Assembly (NCBI RefSeq): GCF_040024445.1
Contig: NZ_CP157276.1
Span: 1,488,001-1,552,000, forward strand
Reading direction: 5' to 3'
DNA from: Prescottella soli
GTDB lineage: Bacteria; Actinomycetota; Actinomycetes; Mycobacteriales; Mycobacteriaceae
Length of the DNA: 64,000 nt
Shown: piece by piece, positions 18,997-27,767 of the stretch
Position numbering within the stretch: position 1 is the first letter of the stretch
Layout of the letters: every line of letters begins with the position of its first letter
Notes under the pieces: model-generated
Told to the model about the DNA's origin: nothing
What the model saw: only the letters and a program-made list of their open reading frames with translations
The model's database searches: none
Position numbers and translations under genes: made by a program

Positions 18997-20133
18997 TCAA
19001 CCGACTTGTTCTTCCCTCCTCGCGACCGTACTCACCCCGACCGCACTCCTGATCATCTCTCGCGCGCCGAGCAAGTCCCTGAGCTGCCGACCGAGCCCGA
19101 ACTCTCCGCCGTCCTGATATCCGGCAGTACCGCAGATGTCGAGCGCCGCCGACACGATCGACGACACCGCGTATGCCGAATCGGCGATCGACTGCCCGCC
19201 TCCACCGATCGCACCGATGTGTGCACCGAACTCCACAGCGCTGCGGTCCACACTGCTGTAGACCTCGTCGCGGCGTTGCTGCACCCGCGCCAGACGGCGC
19301 AGAGATGCCGGATGCGCCTCGGCCGACGTGCCGCCTTCCCCCGTCGCGATGAACCGGTCCGCCGTGTCGATCGCCGAGTCCGCGATGCCCACCCATGCCG
19401 CGCACGAGAGCAGACGGAGCACGGGAACCACCGTTTCCGCGGCAACTTCACGGAAACTTGCCCCCAGGACGTTGCCCTCGGACATTGACGCCGACACCGA
19501 ATACGTGTGCCATCCGAGTCCTCGCAGACCCAGTCCGTCGCCGAGCGCCTGTCGGCGGAGTTCGATCTCGTCGGCCCGGAACACCGCCAGCGTTTCGTCA
19601 CCGTGGTCCGGGCGACGTGCTCGCACCACCACGAGGTCCGCCTGCCCTGCGAACAGGACGGTCACCGCCCGACCGCAGGCCGAGACCACGTTGTCCGGAC
19701 CCACCGTCACTTCGTCCATGAGATCGTGGCCGCAGCCGGTGACGAGTAGTTGGTCGTCCGCGATCTCTCGAAGCAGAGCCTCCATCTCTTCGCCGCGATG
19801 GTGCCGCAGGATCGAGAGGACCATTGTCTGATGAACCACGAAGATCATCGCAGTCGACGCGCAGTATCGGCCCAGAACCCTCGCGATCATGCAGATCTCA
19901 CGCATCTCGAGTCCATCGCCGCCGAAGGCAACCGGAAGAGCGCAGGACAGAAGGCGCTCATGGCAGAGGCCGTCCATCGCCTCACTGGGAAACCTGCCCT
20001 CGCCGTCCACGTCGGCGGCCCACCGCGACGCGATGACGGAACCGACCATCTCCGCTCGTTCCAAAGCACTCGGTGTCTTGGTTCTTCCCTGGAGCAACAG
20101 CACTTCCCCCTTGCCGCCACCAGCCGCCACCAC
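18997..20133 (-). CDS. Acyl-CoA dehydrogenase family protein with unusual C-terminus
   Basis: A 378-residue acyl-CoA dehydrogenase-like flavoprotein: an N-terminal helical part (ALPVAFGGDGLEMREICMIARVLG), a beta domain and a C-terminal helical part with ICGTAGYQDGGEFGLGRQLRD. The usual catalytic block YEGTNEI after the RD segment is missing; here it reads LLGAREMIRSAVG, so the canonical catalytic Glu position is altered. The middle TDSTAVRA-type FAD loop is also divergent. The start is GTG 20133 with GGTGAG upstream. It follows the GBL-receptor-like TetR gene by 155 bases on the same strand and may be its target. Substrate unknown. Confidence 0.75.
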   Translation of the reverse strand: MVAAGGGKGEVLLLQGRTKTPSALERAEMVGSVIASRWAADVDGEGRFPSEAMDGLCHERLLSCALPVAFGGDGLEMREICMIARVLGRYCASTAMIFVVHQTMVLSILRHHRGEEMEALLREIADDQLLVTGCGHDLMDEVTVGPDNVVSACGRAVTVLFAGQADLVVVRARRPDHGDETLAVFRADEIELRRQALGDGLGLRGLGWHTYSVSASMSEGNVLGASFREVAAETVVPVLRLLSCAAWVGIADSAIDTADRFIATGEGGTSAEAHPASLRRLARVQQRRDEVYSSVDRSAVEFGAHIGAIGGGGQSIADSAYAVSSIVSAALDICGTAGYQDGGEFGLGRQLRDLLGAREMIRSAVGVSTVARREEQVG

Positions 20134-20288
20134 GCCTGGTTCTCACCGGCGACTGCCCCAGCCGATTCCCGGCCTCGAACTCGCGGAATCGACGTGCCCC
20201 GACGGCAATCCTGGACGCTTCAGGCTACCCCAGCAGCAACCCGCCACCACCGAAATGCGCGACTGACGACATGCTCGAGCGCAGGAAC

Positions 20289-20921
20289 TCAGCGCAGGCG
20301 GCGAGCTGCGAATTCGCGGAAATACTCGACCTTCGGTTCCGGTACGAGAACGGGGAGCATCACATGCCACACGTGCCCCAACCGCACCGCCATTCGGTCC
20401 AGTTCGCCCGTTCCTGCAGCGACGACATGGACACCACCGACGAGTTCCAACAGCAGTCGACCGACATCGTCGGGATCGATCTCGTCGCGCAGGTCTCCCT
20501 CGGCCGAGGCACGCTTCGCCAGCCTGTCGAACACCAGCAGCCAGTCCTCGAACAACGGGTTCCCCGACCCCCGGTAGTCGCCGATTTCGGTGACCAGGCG
20601 AAGCATCGACCGTACGACTACGTCCGAAGAGGAGATGTCGGCGACGACACCGGACATTCCGATCAGCGCCTCGAGCGCAGGGGTTCGACGCTCCAACCAC
20701 GGTCCGACCGCGGCTGCCAACCGGTCGCAGCCCGCATCGACGACGGCACGGGCGAGCTCTTCCTTGGAAGCGAAGTGGAAGTAGAGAGCACCCTTGGTGA
20801 CTTTGGACTCGGAGACGATCTCACTGAGGCTCGACTGTGCATACCCGAGGCGCGCGAACACATCGGCACCGCCACGCAGCACCGAGTCACGGGTGACTTC
20901 AGCCCGCTCCTGCCTGACCAC
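20289..20921 (-). CDS. TetR regulator of the gamma-butyrolactone receptor (ScbR/ArpA) type
   Basis: A 210-residue repressor. The HTH region, from RQERAEVTRDSVLRGGADVF to SKVTKGALYFHFASKEELAR, has the exact layout of Streptomyces autoregulator receptors (RQxRAxxTRxxIL, VTKGALYFHFxSKEELA). The ligand domain ends HVMLPVLVP, also typical. I chose GTG 20921 because GAGAGGA lies 8 bases upstream and the protein then starts like its homologues; the longer frame to 20990 adds a non-conserved leader. An inverted repeat upstream (21020-21040) is a likely operator. Ligand identity is inference. Confidence 0.82.
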   Translation of the reverse strand: MVRQERAEVTRDSVLRGGADVFARLGYAQSSLSEIVSESKVTKGALYFHFASKEELARAVVDAGCDRLAAAVGPWLERRTPALEALIGMSGVVADISSSDVVVRSMLRLVTEIGDYRGSGNPLFEDWLLVFDRLAKRASAEGDLRDEIDPDDVGRLLLELVGGVHVVAAGTGELDRMAVRLGHVWHVMLPVLVPEPKVEYFREFAARRLR

Positions 20922-21019
20922 CCACCCCGTCCTCTCTGCCACATTCTCGTCGACCAGCGCCCCGCAAACTTGCCACCCGCGAAGCGCCATTATCGAACGA
21001 TCGCCCGATTCCGAGTCGG

Positions 21020-21040
21020 CGCGGTAGGCACAATACCGCG
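21020..21040. promoter_or_regulatory. Inverted repeat upstream of the GBL-receptor-like gene, candidate operator
   Basis: CGCGGTA (21020-21026) and TACCGCG (21034-21040) form a perfect 7-bp inverted repeat with a 7-base spacer, about 100 bases before the start of the TetR gene. The CGGTA/TACCG cores resemble half-sites of autoregulatory elements bound by gamma-butyrolactone receptors. Autoregulation is the simplest reading, but binding is not shown. Confidence 0.5.
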
Positions 21041-21160
21041 TGAGATACCCAAATCCCGGTTGCCTCGCTGCGAGTTGCGGACAACGGTTTCATGTCAACC
21101 ATTTCCATTGTCGCGCAGTGAAATCCACGAACCTCGGGACGCAATCCCACGTCGACCGCG

Positions 21161-21805
21161 CTACTCCCCCAGCTGTGGATCCGCCTCGAGATTGGTCAGC
21201 CCGTTCCAGCACAGGTTCACCAGGTGTGCTGCGACGACTTCCTTCGACGGCGTCCGCTCGTCGAGCCACCACGTCGCGGTCGTTGCGACCATGCCGACGA
21301 GCGCCTGCGCGTACAGCGGGGCCAGCTCCGGGTCGAATCCGCGGCGCGCGAAATCTCCGGCGAGGATGTGCCCGACCTGGCGGACCGCCTCGTTGAGCAG
21401 ACTCGAATACGTGCCTTCGTCGGCCGCGACCGGTGAGTCACGGACGAGGATCCGAAACCCGTCGGTTCGCTCCTCGACGTACGTCAGCAGTGCGAGGGCT
21501 ACGCGTTCGACCCGGATCCGGGAGCGGTTCTGCGTGAGCGACGACGTGATCATCTCGAGCAGCTTCGACATCTCCCGGTCCACGACGACCGCGTAGAGAC
21601 CTTCCTTGCCGCCGAAGTGTTCGTAGACGACGGGCTTGGAGACCTGGGCACGCGCCGCGATCTCCTCTATCGAGGCGGCCTCGTAGCCGCGTTCCGCGAA
21701 GAGTGTCCGACCGATCTCGATCAACTGCTCGCGTCGCTGCGTCCCCGTCATCCGGGTCCGAGGCGTACGTTCGGGGTTCGAGGACTCCCGTGCTGGTCGC
21801 GACAC
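21161..21805 (-). CDS. TetR family regulator, Rv1019-like
   Basis: A 214-residue TetR protein. The HTH runs from RREQLIEIGRTLFAERGYEA through ARAQVSKPVVYEHFGGKEGLY, followed by a ligand domain with WWLDERTPSKEVVAAHLVNL near the end. Its place beside glmU and near mfd matches a conserved TetR gene (Rv1019 in M. tuberculosis). The start is uncertain: GTG 21805 gives SRPARESSNPERTPRTRMTG as N-terminus, similar to relatives, but its ribosome site is poor; ATG at MTGTQRRE is possible. Targets are unknown. Confidence 0.85.
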   Translation of the reverse strand: MSRPARESSNPERTPRTRMTGTQRREQLIEIGRTLFAERGYEAASIEEIAARAQVSKPVVYEHFGGKEGLYAVVVDREMSKLLEMITSSLTQNRSRIRVERVALALLTYVEERTDGFRILVRDSPVAADEGTYSSLLNEAVRQVGHILAGDFARRGFDPELAPLYAQALVGMVATTATWWLDERTPSKEVVAAHLVNLCWNGLTNLEADPQLGE

Positions 21806-21924
21806 TCGAGGTAACCGTCCTTTCCGACACGCCGCGGGCGAATTTCTCGAGCAGTTCGACGCGCGGCGCGTCGGCATGCGAGGATCGTTCCCGCGCTGCG
21901 AGCGCCAGCTCGCCGGCGCGGCAA

Positions 21925-21995
21925 TCCGCCGTAGTGTAATGGCAGCACCTCTGATTTTGGTTCAGATAGTTCAGGTTCGAGTCCTGGCGGCGGAG
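21925..21995 (+). tRNA. tRNA-Gln (anticodon TTG)
   Basis: The sequence folds as a standard tRNA. Acceptor strands TCCGCCG (21925-21931) and CGGCGGA (21988-21994) pair fully; the anticodon arm is TCTGA-TTTTGGT-TCAGA with TTG at positions 34-36; the T arm loop is TTCGAGT. Position 73 is G. The CCA end is not encoded in full. It reads CAA codons for glutamine. It lies between the Rv1019-like regulator and glmU. Confidence 0.95.
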
Positions 21996-22256
21996 CCCAT
22001 CGACCTCGACCCGACCCCACTGTGATTCCGGCCACCGTATGCCGACCAGTCGGTCCGATCTCGCTATCTTCCCGCTAACCCACTTCTGCGGCTGGCCGAT
22101 TCGACGCGCGGGGCTACGCCGACGAGCCCGCTCGCTCACCGCTACGCTCGGGCACGTTGCCGTTGTGCGGACCGCTCGCGATATTCTTTTCCGGAACGTG
22201 TGCGACGAGTCCGGCCGCCGTGGTGGCTAAGCGTAGATCGACTTCGAGGGAGCTTC

Positions 22257-23732
22257 ATGCAACCGCAGACCGCCGTCATCGTCCTCGCTGCCGGTGCCGG
22301 GACTCGAATGCGGTCGAAGACCCCTAAGGTGCTGCACACCCTGGCCGGTCGATCGATGCTCGCCCACTCGCTCCACGCCGCGGCCGCCGTCGATCCCACC
22401 GAACTCGTGACGGTGATCGGACACGACCGCGAAGCGGTCGCCGCCGCCGTCGACGAGGTCGCCAAGGATCTCGGGCGTTCCGTCGCCACCGCCGTCCAGG
22501 ACGAGCAGAACGGCACCGGACATGCCGTCAGCTGCGGGCTGACCGCCCTGCCCGACGACTTCGACGGCACCGTGCTGGTGACCGCGGCCGACGTCCCGCT
22601 GCTCGACGCCGACACGCTCCGCGCGCTCGTCGGCACCCACACCGCCGAGCCCGCCGCCGCCGTGACCGTCCTGACCTCGACGGCACCGGATCCCACCGGC
22701 TACGGACGAATCCTGCGGACCACGGACGGCGAGGTCGCCGCGATCGTCGAGCAGGCCGACGCCACCGAGGCGCAGCTCGCGATCACCGAGGTCAACTCCG
22801 GGGTCTACGCCTTCGACGCGGCCACGCTCCGCGCCGCGCTGGCGTCCCTGAGCGCGGACAACGCACAGGGCGAGCTGTACCTGACCGACGTCATCGCCAT
22901 CGCCCAGCGGGCCGGGAGAATCGTTCGGGGCCAGCACATCGCGGACAACCACCTGGTGGCCGGCGCGAACGACCGCGTCCAGCTCGCCACTCTCGCAAGC
23001 GAACTGAACCGGCGGATCCTCGAGGGACACATGCGCGCGGGCGTCACCGTGGAGGATCCGTCGAGCACGTGGGTCGACGTCGCCGTGACGATGGGCCGCG
23101 ACGTGACCCTGCGCCCGGGCGTGCAACTCCGCGGCAGCACGAGCATCGGCGAGGACGCCGTGATCGGCCCCGACACCACGCTCACCGACGTCACCGTCGG
23201 CGAGGGCGCGTCGGTGGTCCGGACCCACGGCGACGACGCGGTGATCGGCCCCGACGCGACCGTCGGACCCTTCACGTACCTCCGCCCCGGCACCGTCCTG
23301 GGCATGTCCGGCAAGCTCGGCGCCTTCGTCGAGACCAAGAACGCCGACATCGGTGCACACTCGAAGGTGCCGCACCTCACGTACGTGGGCGACGCGACCG
23401 TCGGCGAGCACAGCAACATCGGAGCATCCAGCGTTTTCGTCAACTACGACGGCGTGAACAAGAGTCGCACCGTCGTCGGTTCGCATGTACGCACCGGATC
23501 CGACACCATGTTCGTCGCCCCGGTCCGTGTCGGGGACGGCGCCTACACGGGCGCGGGCACCGTTCTGCGCAACAATGTTCCGCCGGGGGCGCTCGCCGTC
23601 TCGGGCGGCAAGCAACGCAATATCGAGGGTTGGGTCCAGCGCAACAGGCCCGGCACTCCCGCCGCGGAGGCGGCGGCACGAGCACTGCAAGAAACCGATC
23701 GGCAAGAACCAAAGGATGGCGAAGATCAGTGA
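22257..23732 (+). CDS. glmU: Bifunctional UDP-N-acetylglucosamine pyrophosphorylase / glucosamine-1-phosphate acetyltransferase
   Basis: A 491-residue enzyme making UDP-GlcNAc for peptidoglycan and other wall polymers. The N-terminal uridylyltransferase has the signature [20 protein letters not shown]. The C-terminal half is a left-handed beta helix of hexapeptide repeats, ending with [12 protein letters not shown], the acetyltransferase segment VETKNADIG, and [15 protein letters not shown]. The actinobacterial length is slightly longer than in E. coli. ATG 22257 has GAGGGAG upstream. Its stop overlaps the prs start by 4 bases (GTGA), as in mycobacteria. Confidence 0.97.
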   Translation: MQPQTAVIVLAAGAGTRMRSKTPKVLHTLAGRSMLAHSLHAAAAVDPTELVTVIGHDREAVAAAVDEVAKDLGRSVATAVQDEQNGTGHAVSCGLTALPDDFDGTVLVTAADVPLLDADTLRALVGTHTAEPAAAVTVLTSTAPDPTGYGRILRTTDGEVAAIVEQADATEAQLAITEVNSGVYAFDAATLRAALASLSADNAQGELYLTDVIAIAQRAGRIVRGQHIADNHLVAGANDRVQLATLASELNRRILEGHMRAGVTVEDPSSTWVDVAVTMGRDVTLRPGVQLRGSTSIGEDAVIGPDTTLTDVTVGEGASVVRTHGDDAVIGPDATVGPFTYLRPGTVLGMSGKLGAFVETKNADIGAHSKVPHLTYVGDATVGEHSNIGASSVFVNYDGVNKSRTVVGSHVRTGSDTMFVAPVRVGDGAYTGAGTVLRNNVPPGALAVSGGKQRNIEGWVQRNRPGTPAAEAAARALQETDRQEPKDGEDQ

Positions 23733-24709
23733 GCGCGATATCCAGCGACGTGCAGAAGAACTTGATGCTCTTCTCGGGCCGCGCACACCCCGAACTGGCG
23801 GAGCAGGTGGCCAAGGAACTGGACATCAAGGTCACGCCGCAGACTGCGCGTGACTTCGCCAACGGCGAGATCTTCGTCCGGTTCGAGGAGTCGGTGCGAG
23901 GCTCGGACGCGTTCGTGCTGCAGAGCCACCCGGCACCGCTGAACCAGTGGATCATGGAGCAGTTGATCATGATCGACGCGCTCAAGCGCGGATCCGCCAA
24001 GCGCATCACCGCGGTGCTGCCGTTCTACCCGTACGCCCGTCAGGACAAGAAGCACCGCGGCCGCGAGCCCATCTCGGCTCGCCTCATCGCCGACCTGCTC
24101 AAGACCGCGGGGGCCGACCGGATCATCACGGTCGACCTGCACACCGATCAGATCCAGGGCTTCTTCGACGGTCCGGTCGACCACATGCACGCGCAGGGCC
24201 AGTTGGCGCAGTACGTCCGCGAGAACTACGGCACCGACAACATCTGCGTCGTCTCCCCCGACGCCGGCCGCGTGAAGGTCGCCGAGAAGTGGGCGGACGC
24301 CCTCGACGGCGCTCCGCTCGCGTTCGTCCACAAGACGCGCGACCCGCTGGTCCCGAACCAGGTCAAGTCCAACCGCGTCGTCGGTGACGTGAGCGGACGC
24401 ACCTGCGTGCTGATCGACGACATGATCGACACCGGCGGCACCATCGCCGGCGCCGTGGAGGTCCTCAAGAACGCCGGTGCCGGCGACGTGATCATCGCGA
24501 CCACGCACGGCGTGTTCTCCGATCCGGCCGCCGAGCGCCTCGCGAATTGCGGCGCCAAGGAGGTCATCGCCACCAACACGCTGCCGATCCCCGAGGAGAA
24601 GCGGTTCCCCACGCTGACGGTGCTGTCCATCGCACCGCTGCTGGCGCGGACCATCCAGGAGGTCTTCGAGAACGGCTCGGTGACGTCCCTCTTCAACGGC
24701 ATCGCCTAG
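23729..24709 (+). CDS. prs: Ribose-phosphate pyrophosphokinase
   Basis: A 326-residue class I PRPP synthase converting ribose-5-phosphate and ATP into PRPP, the precursor of nucleotides, His, Trp, NAD and arabinan donors. Visible motifs are [20 protein letters not shown], the metal-binding [20 protein letters not shown] and the PRPP loop [14 protein letters not shown]. It starts at GTG 23729 inside the glmU stop, with AAAGGA upstream. A hairpin at 24721-24761 follows. Confidence 0.97.
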   Translation: MSAISSDVQKNLMLFSGRAHPELAEQVAKELDIKVTPQTARDFANGEIFVRFEESVRGSDAFVLQSHPAPLNQWIMEQLIMIDALKRGSAKRITAVLPFYPYARQDKKHRGREPISARLIADLLKTAGADRIITVDLHTDQIQGFFDGPVDHMHAQGQLAQYVRENYGTDNICVVSPDAGRVKVAEKWADALDGAPLAFVHKTRDPLVPNQVKSNRVVGDVSGRTCVLIDDMIDTGGTIAGAVEVLKNAGAGDVIIATTHGVFSDPAAERLANCGAKEVIATNTLPIPEEKRFPTLTVLSIAPLLARTIQEVFENGSVTSLFNGIA

Positions 24710-24720
24710 TTTCCTTCCAC

Positions 24721-24761
24721 CGCCCGTGCCCGGTTCGCCCCTGGCGTGCCGGGCCCGGGCG
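24721..24761 (+). terminator. Hairpin after prs
   Basis: A 13-bp arm with one mismatch (24721-24733 against 24749-24761) and a 15-base loop follows the prs stop by 11 bases. The stem is GC-only and there is no strong T-tract, as is common in actinobacteria. It ends only 14 bases before the next start. Confidence 0.6.
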
Positions 24762-24774
24762 TAGTGTTTCCGGT

Positions 24775-25410
24775 GTGTTCTCCGGTTTCCCCAACACCGC
24801 ACTGGACTTCTACGAGGACCTCGAGGCCGACAACAGCAAGGCCTTCTGGACCTCCCACAAATCGATCTACGACACCGACGTGCGCGTGCCGATGGTCGAG
24901 TTGCTGGCCGAACTCGAACCGGAGTTCGGTTCCGGCAAGGTCTTCCGCCCCTACCGCGACGTCCGGTTCGCGAAGGACAAGTCGCCGTACAAGACCCATC
25001 AGGGCGGGTTCGTCGAGGCGTGCCCGGGTGTCGGTTTCTACATCCAGGTCGACGCGTCCGGGCTGTTCGTGGCCGGCGGCTACTACTCTCACACCCCCGA
25101 GCAACTCGCGCGCTACCGCGAGGCCGTCGACGACGAGCGCCGCGGACGCGCTCTGCAGCGTGTCGTGCGTAAGCTCGAATCGGGCGGCTACGACATCGGC
25201 GGCGACCGTCTCGCGACCCGCCCGCGGGGTGTCGCAGCCGACCATCCACGCATCGAACTGCTCCGGCACCGATCGTTGACGGCCGCGTCGAATCTGGGGT
25301 GTCCCGACTGGCTCGGCACGAGTGAGGCGGCCGATCACGTGCGGCTCGCCTGGCGGGCGATGAGCCCCCTCGTCGACTGGTTCACGAGCGCGTTCGGCGT
25401 CAACGCGTGA
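24775..25410 (+). CDS. DUF2461 family protein
   Basis: A 211-residue cytoplasmic protein of the DUF2461/TIGR02453 family. The family signature appears as FSGFPNTALDFYEDLEADNS near the start, then FRPYRDVRFAKDKSPYKTH and GGYYSHTPEQLARYREAV. No function is established for the family. The start is GTG 24775; no ATG and no strong ribosome site precede it. It stands alone after the prs terminator-like hairpin. Confidence 0.85.
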   Translation: MFSGFPNTALDFYEDLEADNSKAFWTSHKSIYDTDVRVPMVELLAELEPEFGSGKVFRPYRDVRFAKDKSPYKTHQGGFVEACPGVGFYIQVDASGLFVAGGYYSHTPEQLARYREAVDDERRGRALQRVVRKLESGGYDIGGDRLATRPRGVAADHPRIELLRHRSLTAASNLGCPDWLGTSEAADHVRLAWRAMSPLVDWFTSAFGVNA

Positions 25411-25551
25411 TCGCGACCAGGAGCGGAGAACGTGTGTGGCACAAGACTTTGCCACTACTCGCCGGTACCGAACATGAGTTTGGTCACGCGCGGCGGCAAA
25501 AGTGGACCTCGGTGTAGCCGGGCGCGCAGCGGTGCCTTATTGTGGCTCGTC

Positions 25552-26232
25552 GTGATCGACGCGCAGACCCTGGAAAGCCCAGCCGCAGGACCTGAAATCT
25601 CGAACAGCCAAACGGTTCGCCGATGGACTCCCGGATCCTGTGTGTGGTGCGGAAGCGACAACTCGATCGAGGAGTTCCGCAACGAACCGCGATGCGGAAC
25701 GTGCCGCGAGCACGAGAGCGTCATCGACGAGGCCCGCAAGTTCATGGGCATGTACGGCCTGCGCCCGATCGGCGGCACCCTTCAGTCGGACGACGACGAA
25801 GAGCGCGAGTGGCGAGTGGCTGCCCGTGACGCCCGCGCGGCCCTGAACGGGATCCGTCTGGCCGAGCCGCCGGACCCCGCCCTCGTCCGCAAGTCGATGC
25901 GGCCCAAGGCCGCTCGTATCGTCAGCGCCTTCGACGCCGAGTCCGCGCCGGCGCGGAAGGCACCCGCCCGTCCCCGCACCGCGCCGTCCGCTCCGGCACC
26001 CACGCCGACCGCGGCCGTCGCCCCGGCGAAGCAGCTCGACGTCGCAGCGCTCGAGGAGCGCGTGACGGGTCTGCTGGACCAGCTCACCAAGGTCGACAGC
26101 CAGATCCAGCTCGCCGAGGCCGCACAGGGCCTGGCCGCGCGTGCCCGGCTCAACGACCTCAACAGCCAGAAGGCGACCATCCTCCGCACTCTCGCAGCGC
26201 TGGAGAAGGCGCGCCGCAGCGCGGGCGCATAG
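25552..26232 (+). CDS. Zinc-ribbon plus coiled-coil protein of unknown function
   Basis: A 226-residue protein I do not recognise. Near the N-terminus CVWCG...CGTC forms a C-x2-C / C-x2-C zinc ribbon. After an acidic patch there is an Ala/Pro-rich linker (about residues 130-155), then a helical stretch of about 65 residues with heptad character (LEERVTGLLDQLTKVDSQIQ). The start is uncertain: GTG 25552 is the last in-frame start before the ribbon, but starts at 25432 and 25473 are also open and none has a good ribosome site. The layout suggests a dimeric scaffold or nucleic-acid-binding factor, by inference only. Confidence 0.65.
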   Translation: MIDAQTLESPAAGPEISNSQTVRRWTPGSCVWCGSDNSIEEFRNEPRCGTCREHESVIDEARKFMGMYGLRPIGGTLQSDDDEEREWRVAARDARAALNGIRLAEPPDPALVRKSMRPKAARIVSAFDAESAPARKAPARPRTAPSAPAPTPTAAVAPAKQLDVAALEERVTGLLDQLTKVDSQIQLAEAAQGLAARARLNDLNSQKATILRTLAALEKARRSAGA

Positions 26233-26248
26233 GGACACACCGCTCGAC

Positions 26249-26758
26249 ATGCTCGTCCGCGACGCCACCCCCGAAGATCTGCCCGACATCCTCGAGATCC
26301 ACAACGAGGCGATCGCCAACTCCACGGCGATCTGGGACGAGACACCCGCCGACCTCGACGAGCGGCGGTCGTGGTTCGACGACCGCCGCCGTCACGGCTT
26401 CCCGATCCTGGTCGCGGACATCGACGGCCGGGTCGCCGGGTACGCGTCGTACGGGGTGTGGCGGCCCAAGAGTGGCTACCGCCACACCGTCGAGAACTCG
26501 GTGTACGTGCACGTCGACTTCCACCGCCGCGGCATCGCGACGACCCTGATGACCGAGCTGATCGCGCGGGCCCGCGCCGGTGGCGTCCACGTGATCGTCG
26601 CCAGCGTCGAGGCGTCCAACGCCACGTCGATCGCCCTCCACGAGCGCTTCGGTTTCCGGGTGGTCGCCCAGATGCCCGAGGTGGGGCGGAAGTTCGGTCG
26701 ATGGCTGGACATGACCTACCTGCAGTTGACGCTGCCCGATCCGTACGCGGACGCCTAG
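26249..26758 (+). CDS. GNAT N-acetyltransferase, phosphinothricin/methionine-sulfoximine type
   Basis: A 169-residue GNAT enzyme of the Pat/Bar-like group. The signatures are IHNEAIANSTAIWDETP, GYASYGVWRPKSGYRHTVE, the acetyl-CoA loop VDFHRRGIATTLM and ASNATSIALHERFGFRVV. Members acetylate amino-acid analogues such as methionine sulfone or phosphinothricin, which would be a detoxification role here. The ATG at 26249 follows the previous stop by 16 bases, so the two may be cotranscribed. Its TAG directly abuts the convergent egtD stop. Confidence 0.85.
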   Translation: MLVRDATPEDLPDILEIHNEAIANSTAIWDETPADLDERRSWFDDRRRHGFPILVADIDGRVAGYASYGVWRPKSGYRHTVENSVYVHVDFHRRGIATTLMTELIARARAGGVHVIVASVEASNATSIALHERFGFRVVAQMPEVGRKFGRWLDMTYLQLTLPDPYADA

Positions 26759-27730
26759 TCAGCCGCGGCGGGCACAGACCAGCGCGAACCGGTCGTCGGC
26801 GTCCGTCCAGGTCTGGACGTCGTCGAATCCGGCGGCAGCGAGTTCTCCGCGGATGCCGTCCTCCCGGAACTTGGCGGAGATCTCGGTCCGCATCTGCTCC
26901 CCCGCGTCGAACGGCACGACGAGGCCGAGATCCGGTACGTGCACGGTCATCTCGGACGTCGCCTCGAGCCGCATCTCGATCCACTCGTTGCCCGGATCCC
27001 ACACGGCGACGTGCCGGAACCGGTCCAGGTCGAAGTCGGCTCCCAACTGTTTGTTCAACACCGAGAGCACGTTGAGGTCGAACTGCGCGGTCACTCCGGC
27101 CGCGTCGTCGTAGGCCGGCACGAGTACCGCGGGATCGGTCACCAGGGCGACGCCGAGCAGCAGGTGCTCCCCCGGTTCGAGGACGTCGGCGATCCCGGCG
27201 AGGAACTCGCGGCGCTCGTCGGGCACCAGGTTGCCGAGCGTGCCGCCGAGGAACGCGATCATCCGCCGACCGCCGCCGGGCAGGTGGTGCAGCGACTCGG
27301 TGAAGTCGCCGACCACCCCGTGCACGCCGATCTCCGGGAACTCCTTCGCGATCCGTCGGGTGGCGTCGCGCAGCGCGCTCTCCGACACGTCCTGCGGGAC
27401 GTACCGTTCCAGCGACCCCCGCACGCCCAGCTCGTCGAGCAGCAGCCGCGTCTTCTCCGACGATCCCGACCCGAGTTCGACGAGGATCTCCGGCACCGCG
27501 ACGTCGGCGATCTCGCGCGCGTGGGCCTCGAGCAGCGCCCGCTCGGTGCGTGTCGGGTAGTACTCGGGCAGCCGGGTGATCCGCTCGAACAGTTCGCTGC
27601 CGCGCGCGTCGTAGAACCATTTGGGCGGCAACCACTTGGGCGACGAGGTCAGCCCCCGCGCGGCGTCCGACCGCAGCGCCGCGGTCAACTGCTCGGGTGC
27701 GATGTGGACCTCGAGGGTCGGTGCGCTCAT
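26759..27730 (-). CDS. egtD: L-histidine N-alpha-methyltransferase EgtD
   Basis: A 323-residue SAM-dependent enzyme that trimethylates histidine to hercynine, the first committed ergothioneine step. Clear landmarks are LTSSPKWLPPKWFYDARGSE near residues 25-50, the SAM loop EILVELGSGSSEKTR and FLGGTLGNLVPDER. Length fits mycobacterial EgtD. The ATG at 27730 has a GGGAGAGGA box. It lies 37 bases after egtC, the last gene of the egtABCD transcript. The N-terminal 40 residues and C-terminal EMRTE region supply the histidine pocket in known structures. Confidence 0.95.
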   Translation of the reverse strand: MSAPTLEVHIAPEQLTAALRSDAARGLTSSPKWLPPKWFYDARGSELFERITRLPEYYPTRTERALLEAHAREIADVAVPEILVELGSGSSEKTRLLLDELGVRGSLERYVPQDVSESALRDATRRIAKEFPEIGVHGVVGDFTESLHHLPGGGRRMIAFLGGTLGNLVPDERREFLAGIADVLEPGEHLLLGVALVTDPAVLVPAYDDAAGVTAQFDLNVLSVLNKQLGADFDLDRFRHVAVWDPGNEWIEMRLEATSEMTVHVPDLGLVVPFDAGEQMRTEISAKFREDGIRGELAAAGFDDVQTWTDADDRFALVCARRG

Positions 27731-27767
27731 TCCTCTCCCATCTGAAATGTTCGTTCTCGGATGACGC

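Noticed and set aside
21066-21120. Partial palindrome with GACAACGGTT and AACCATT...ATTGTC
   Set aside because: The right arm needs a three-base bulge to pair. Weaker than the 7-bp repeat at 21020-21040, so not listed as an operator.
22227-23786. A 519-codon frame antisense to glmU
   Set aside because: glmU carries all its motifs. The antisense product is low-complexity Gly/Val/Asp/Arg.
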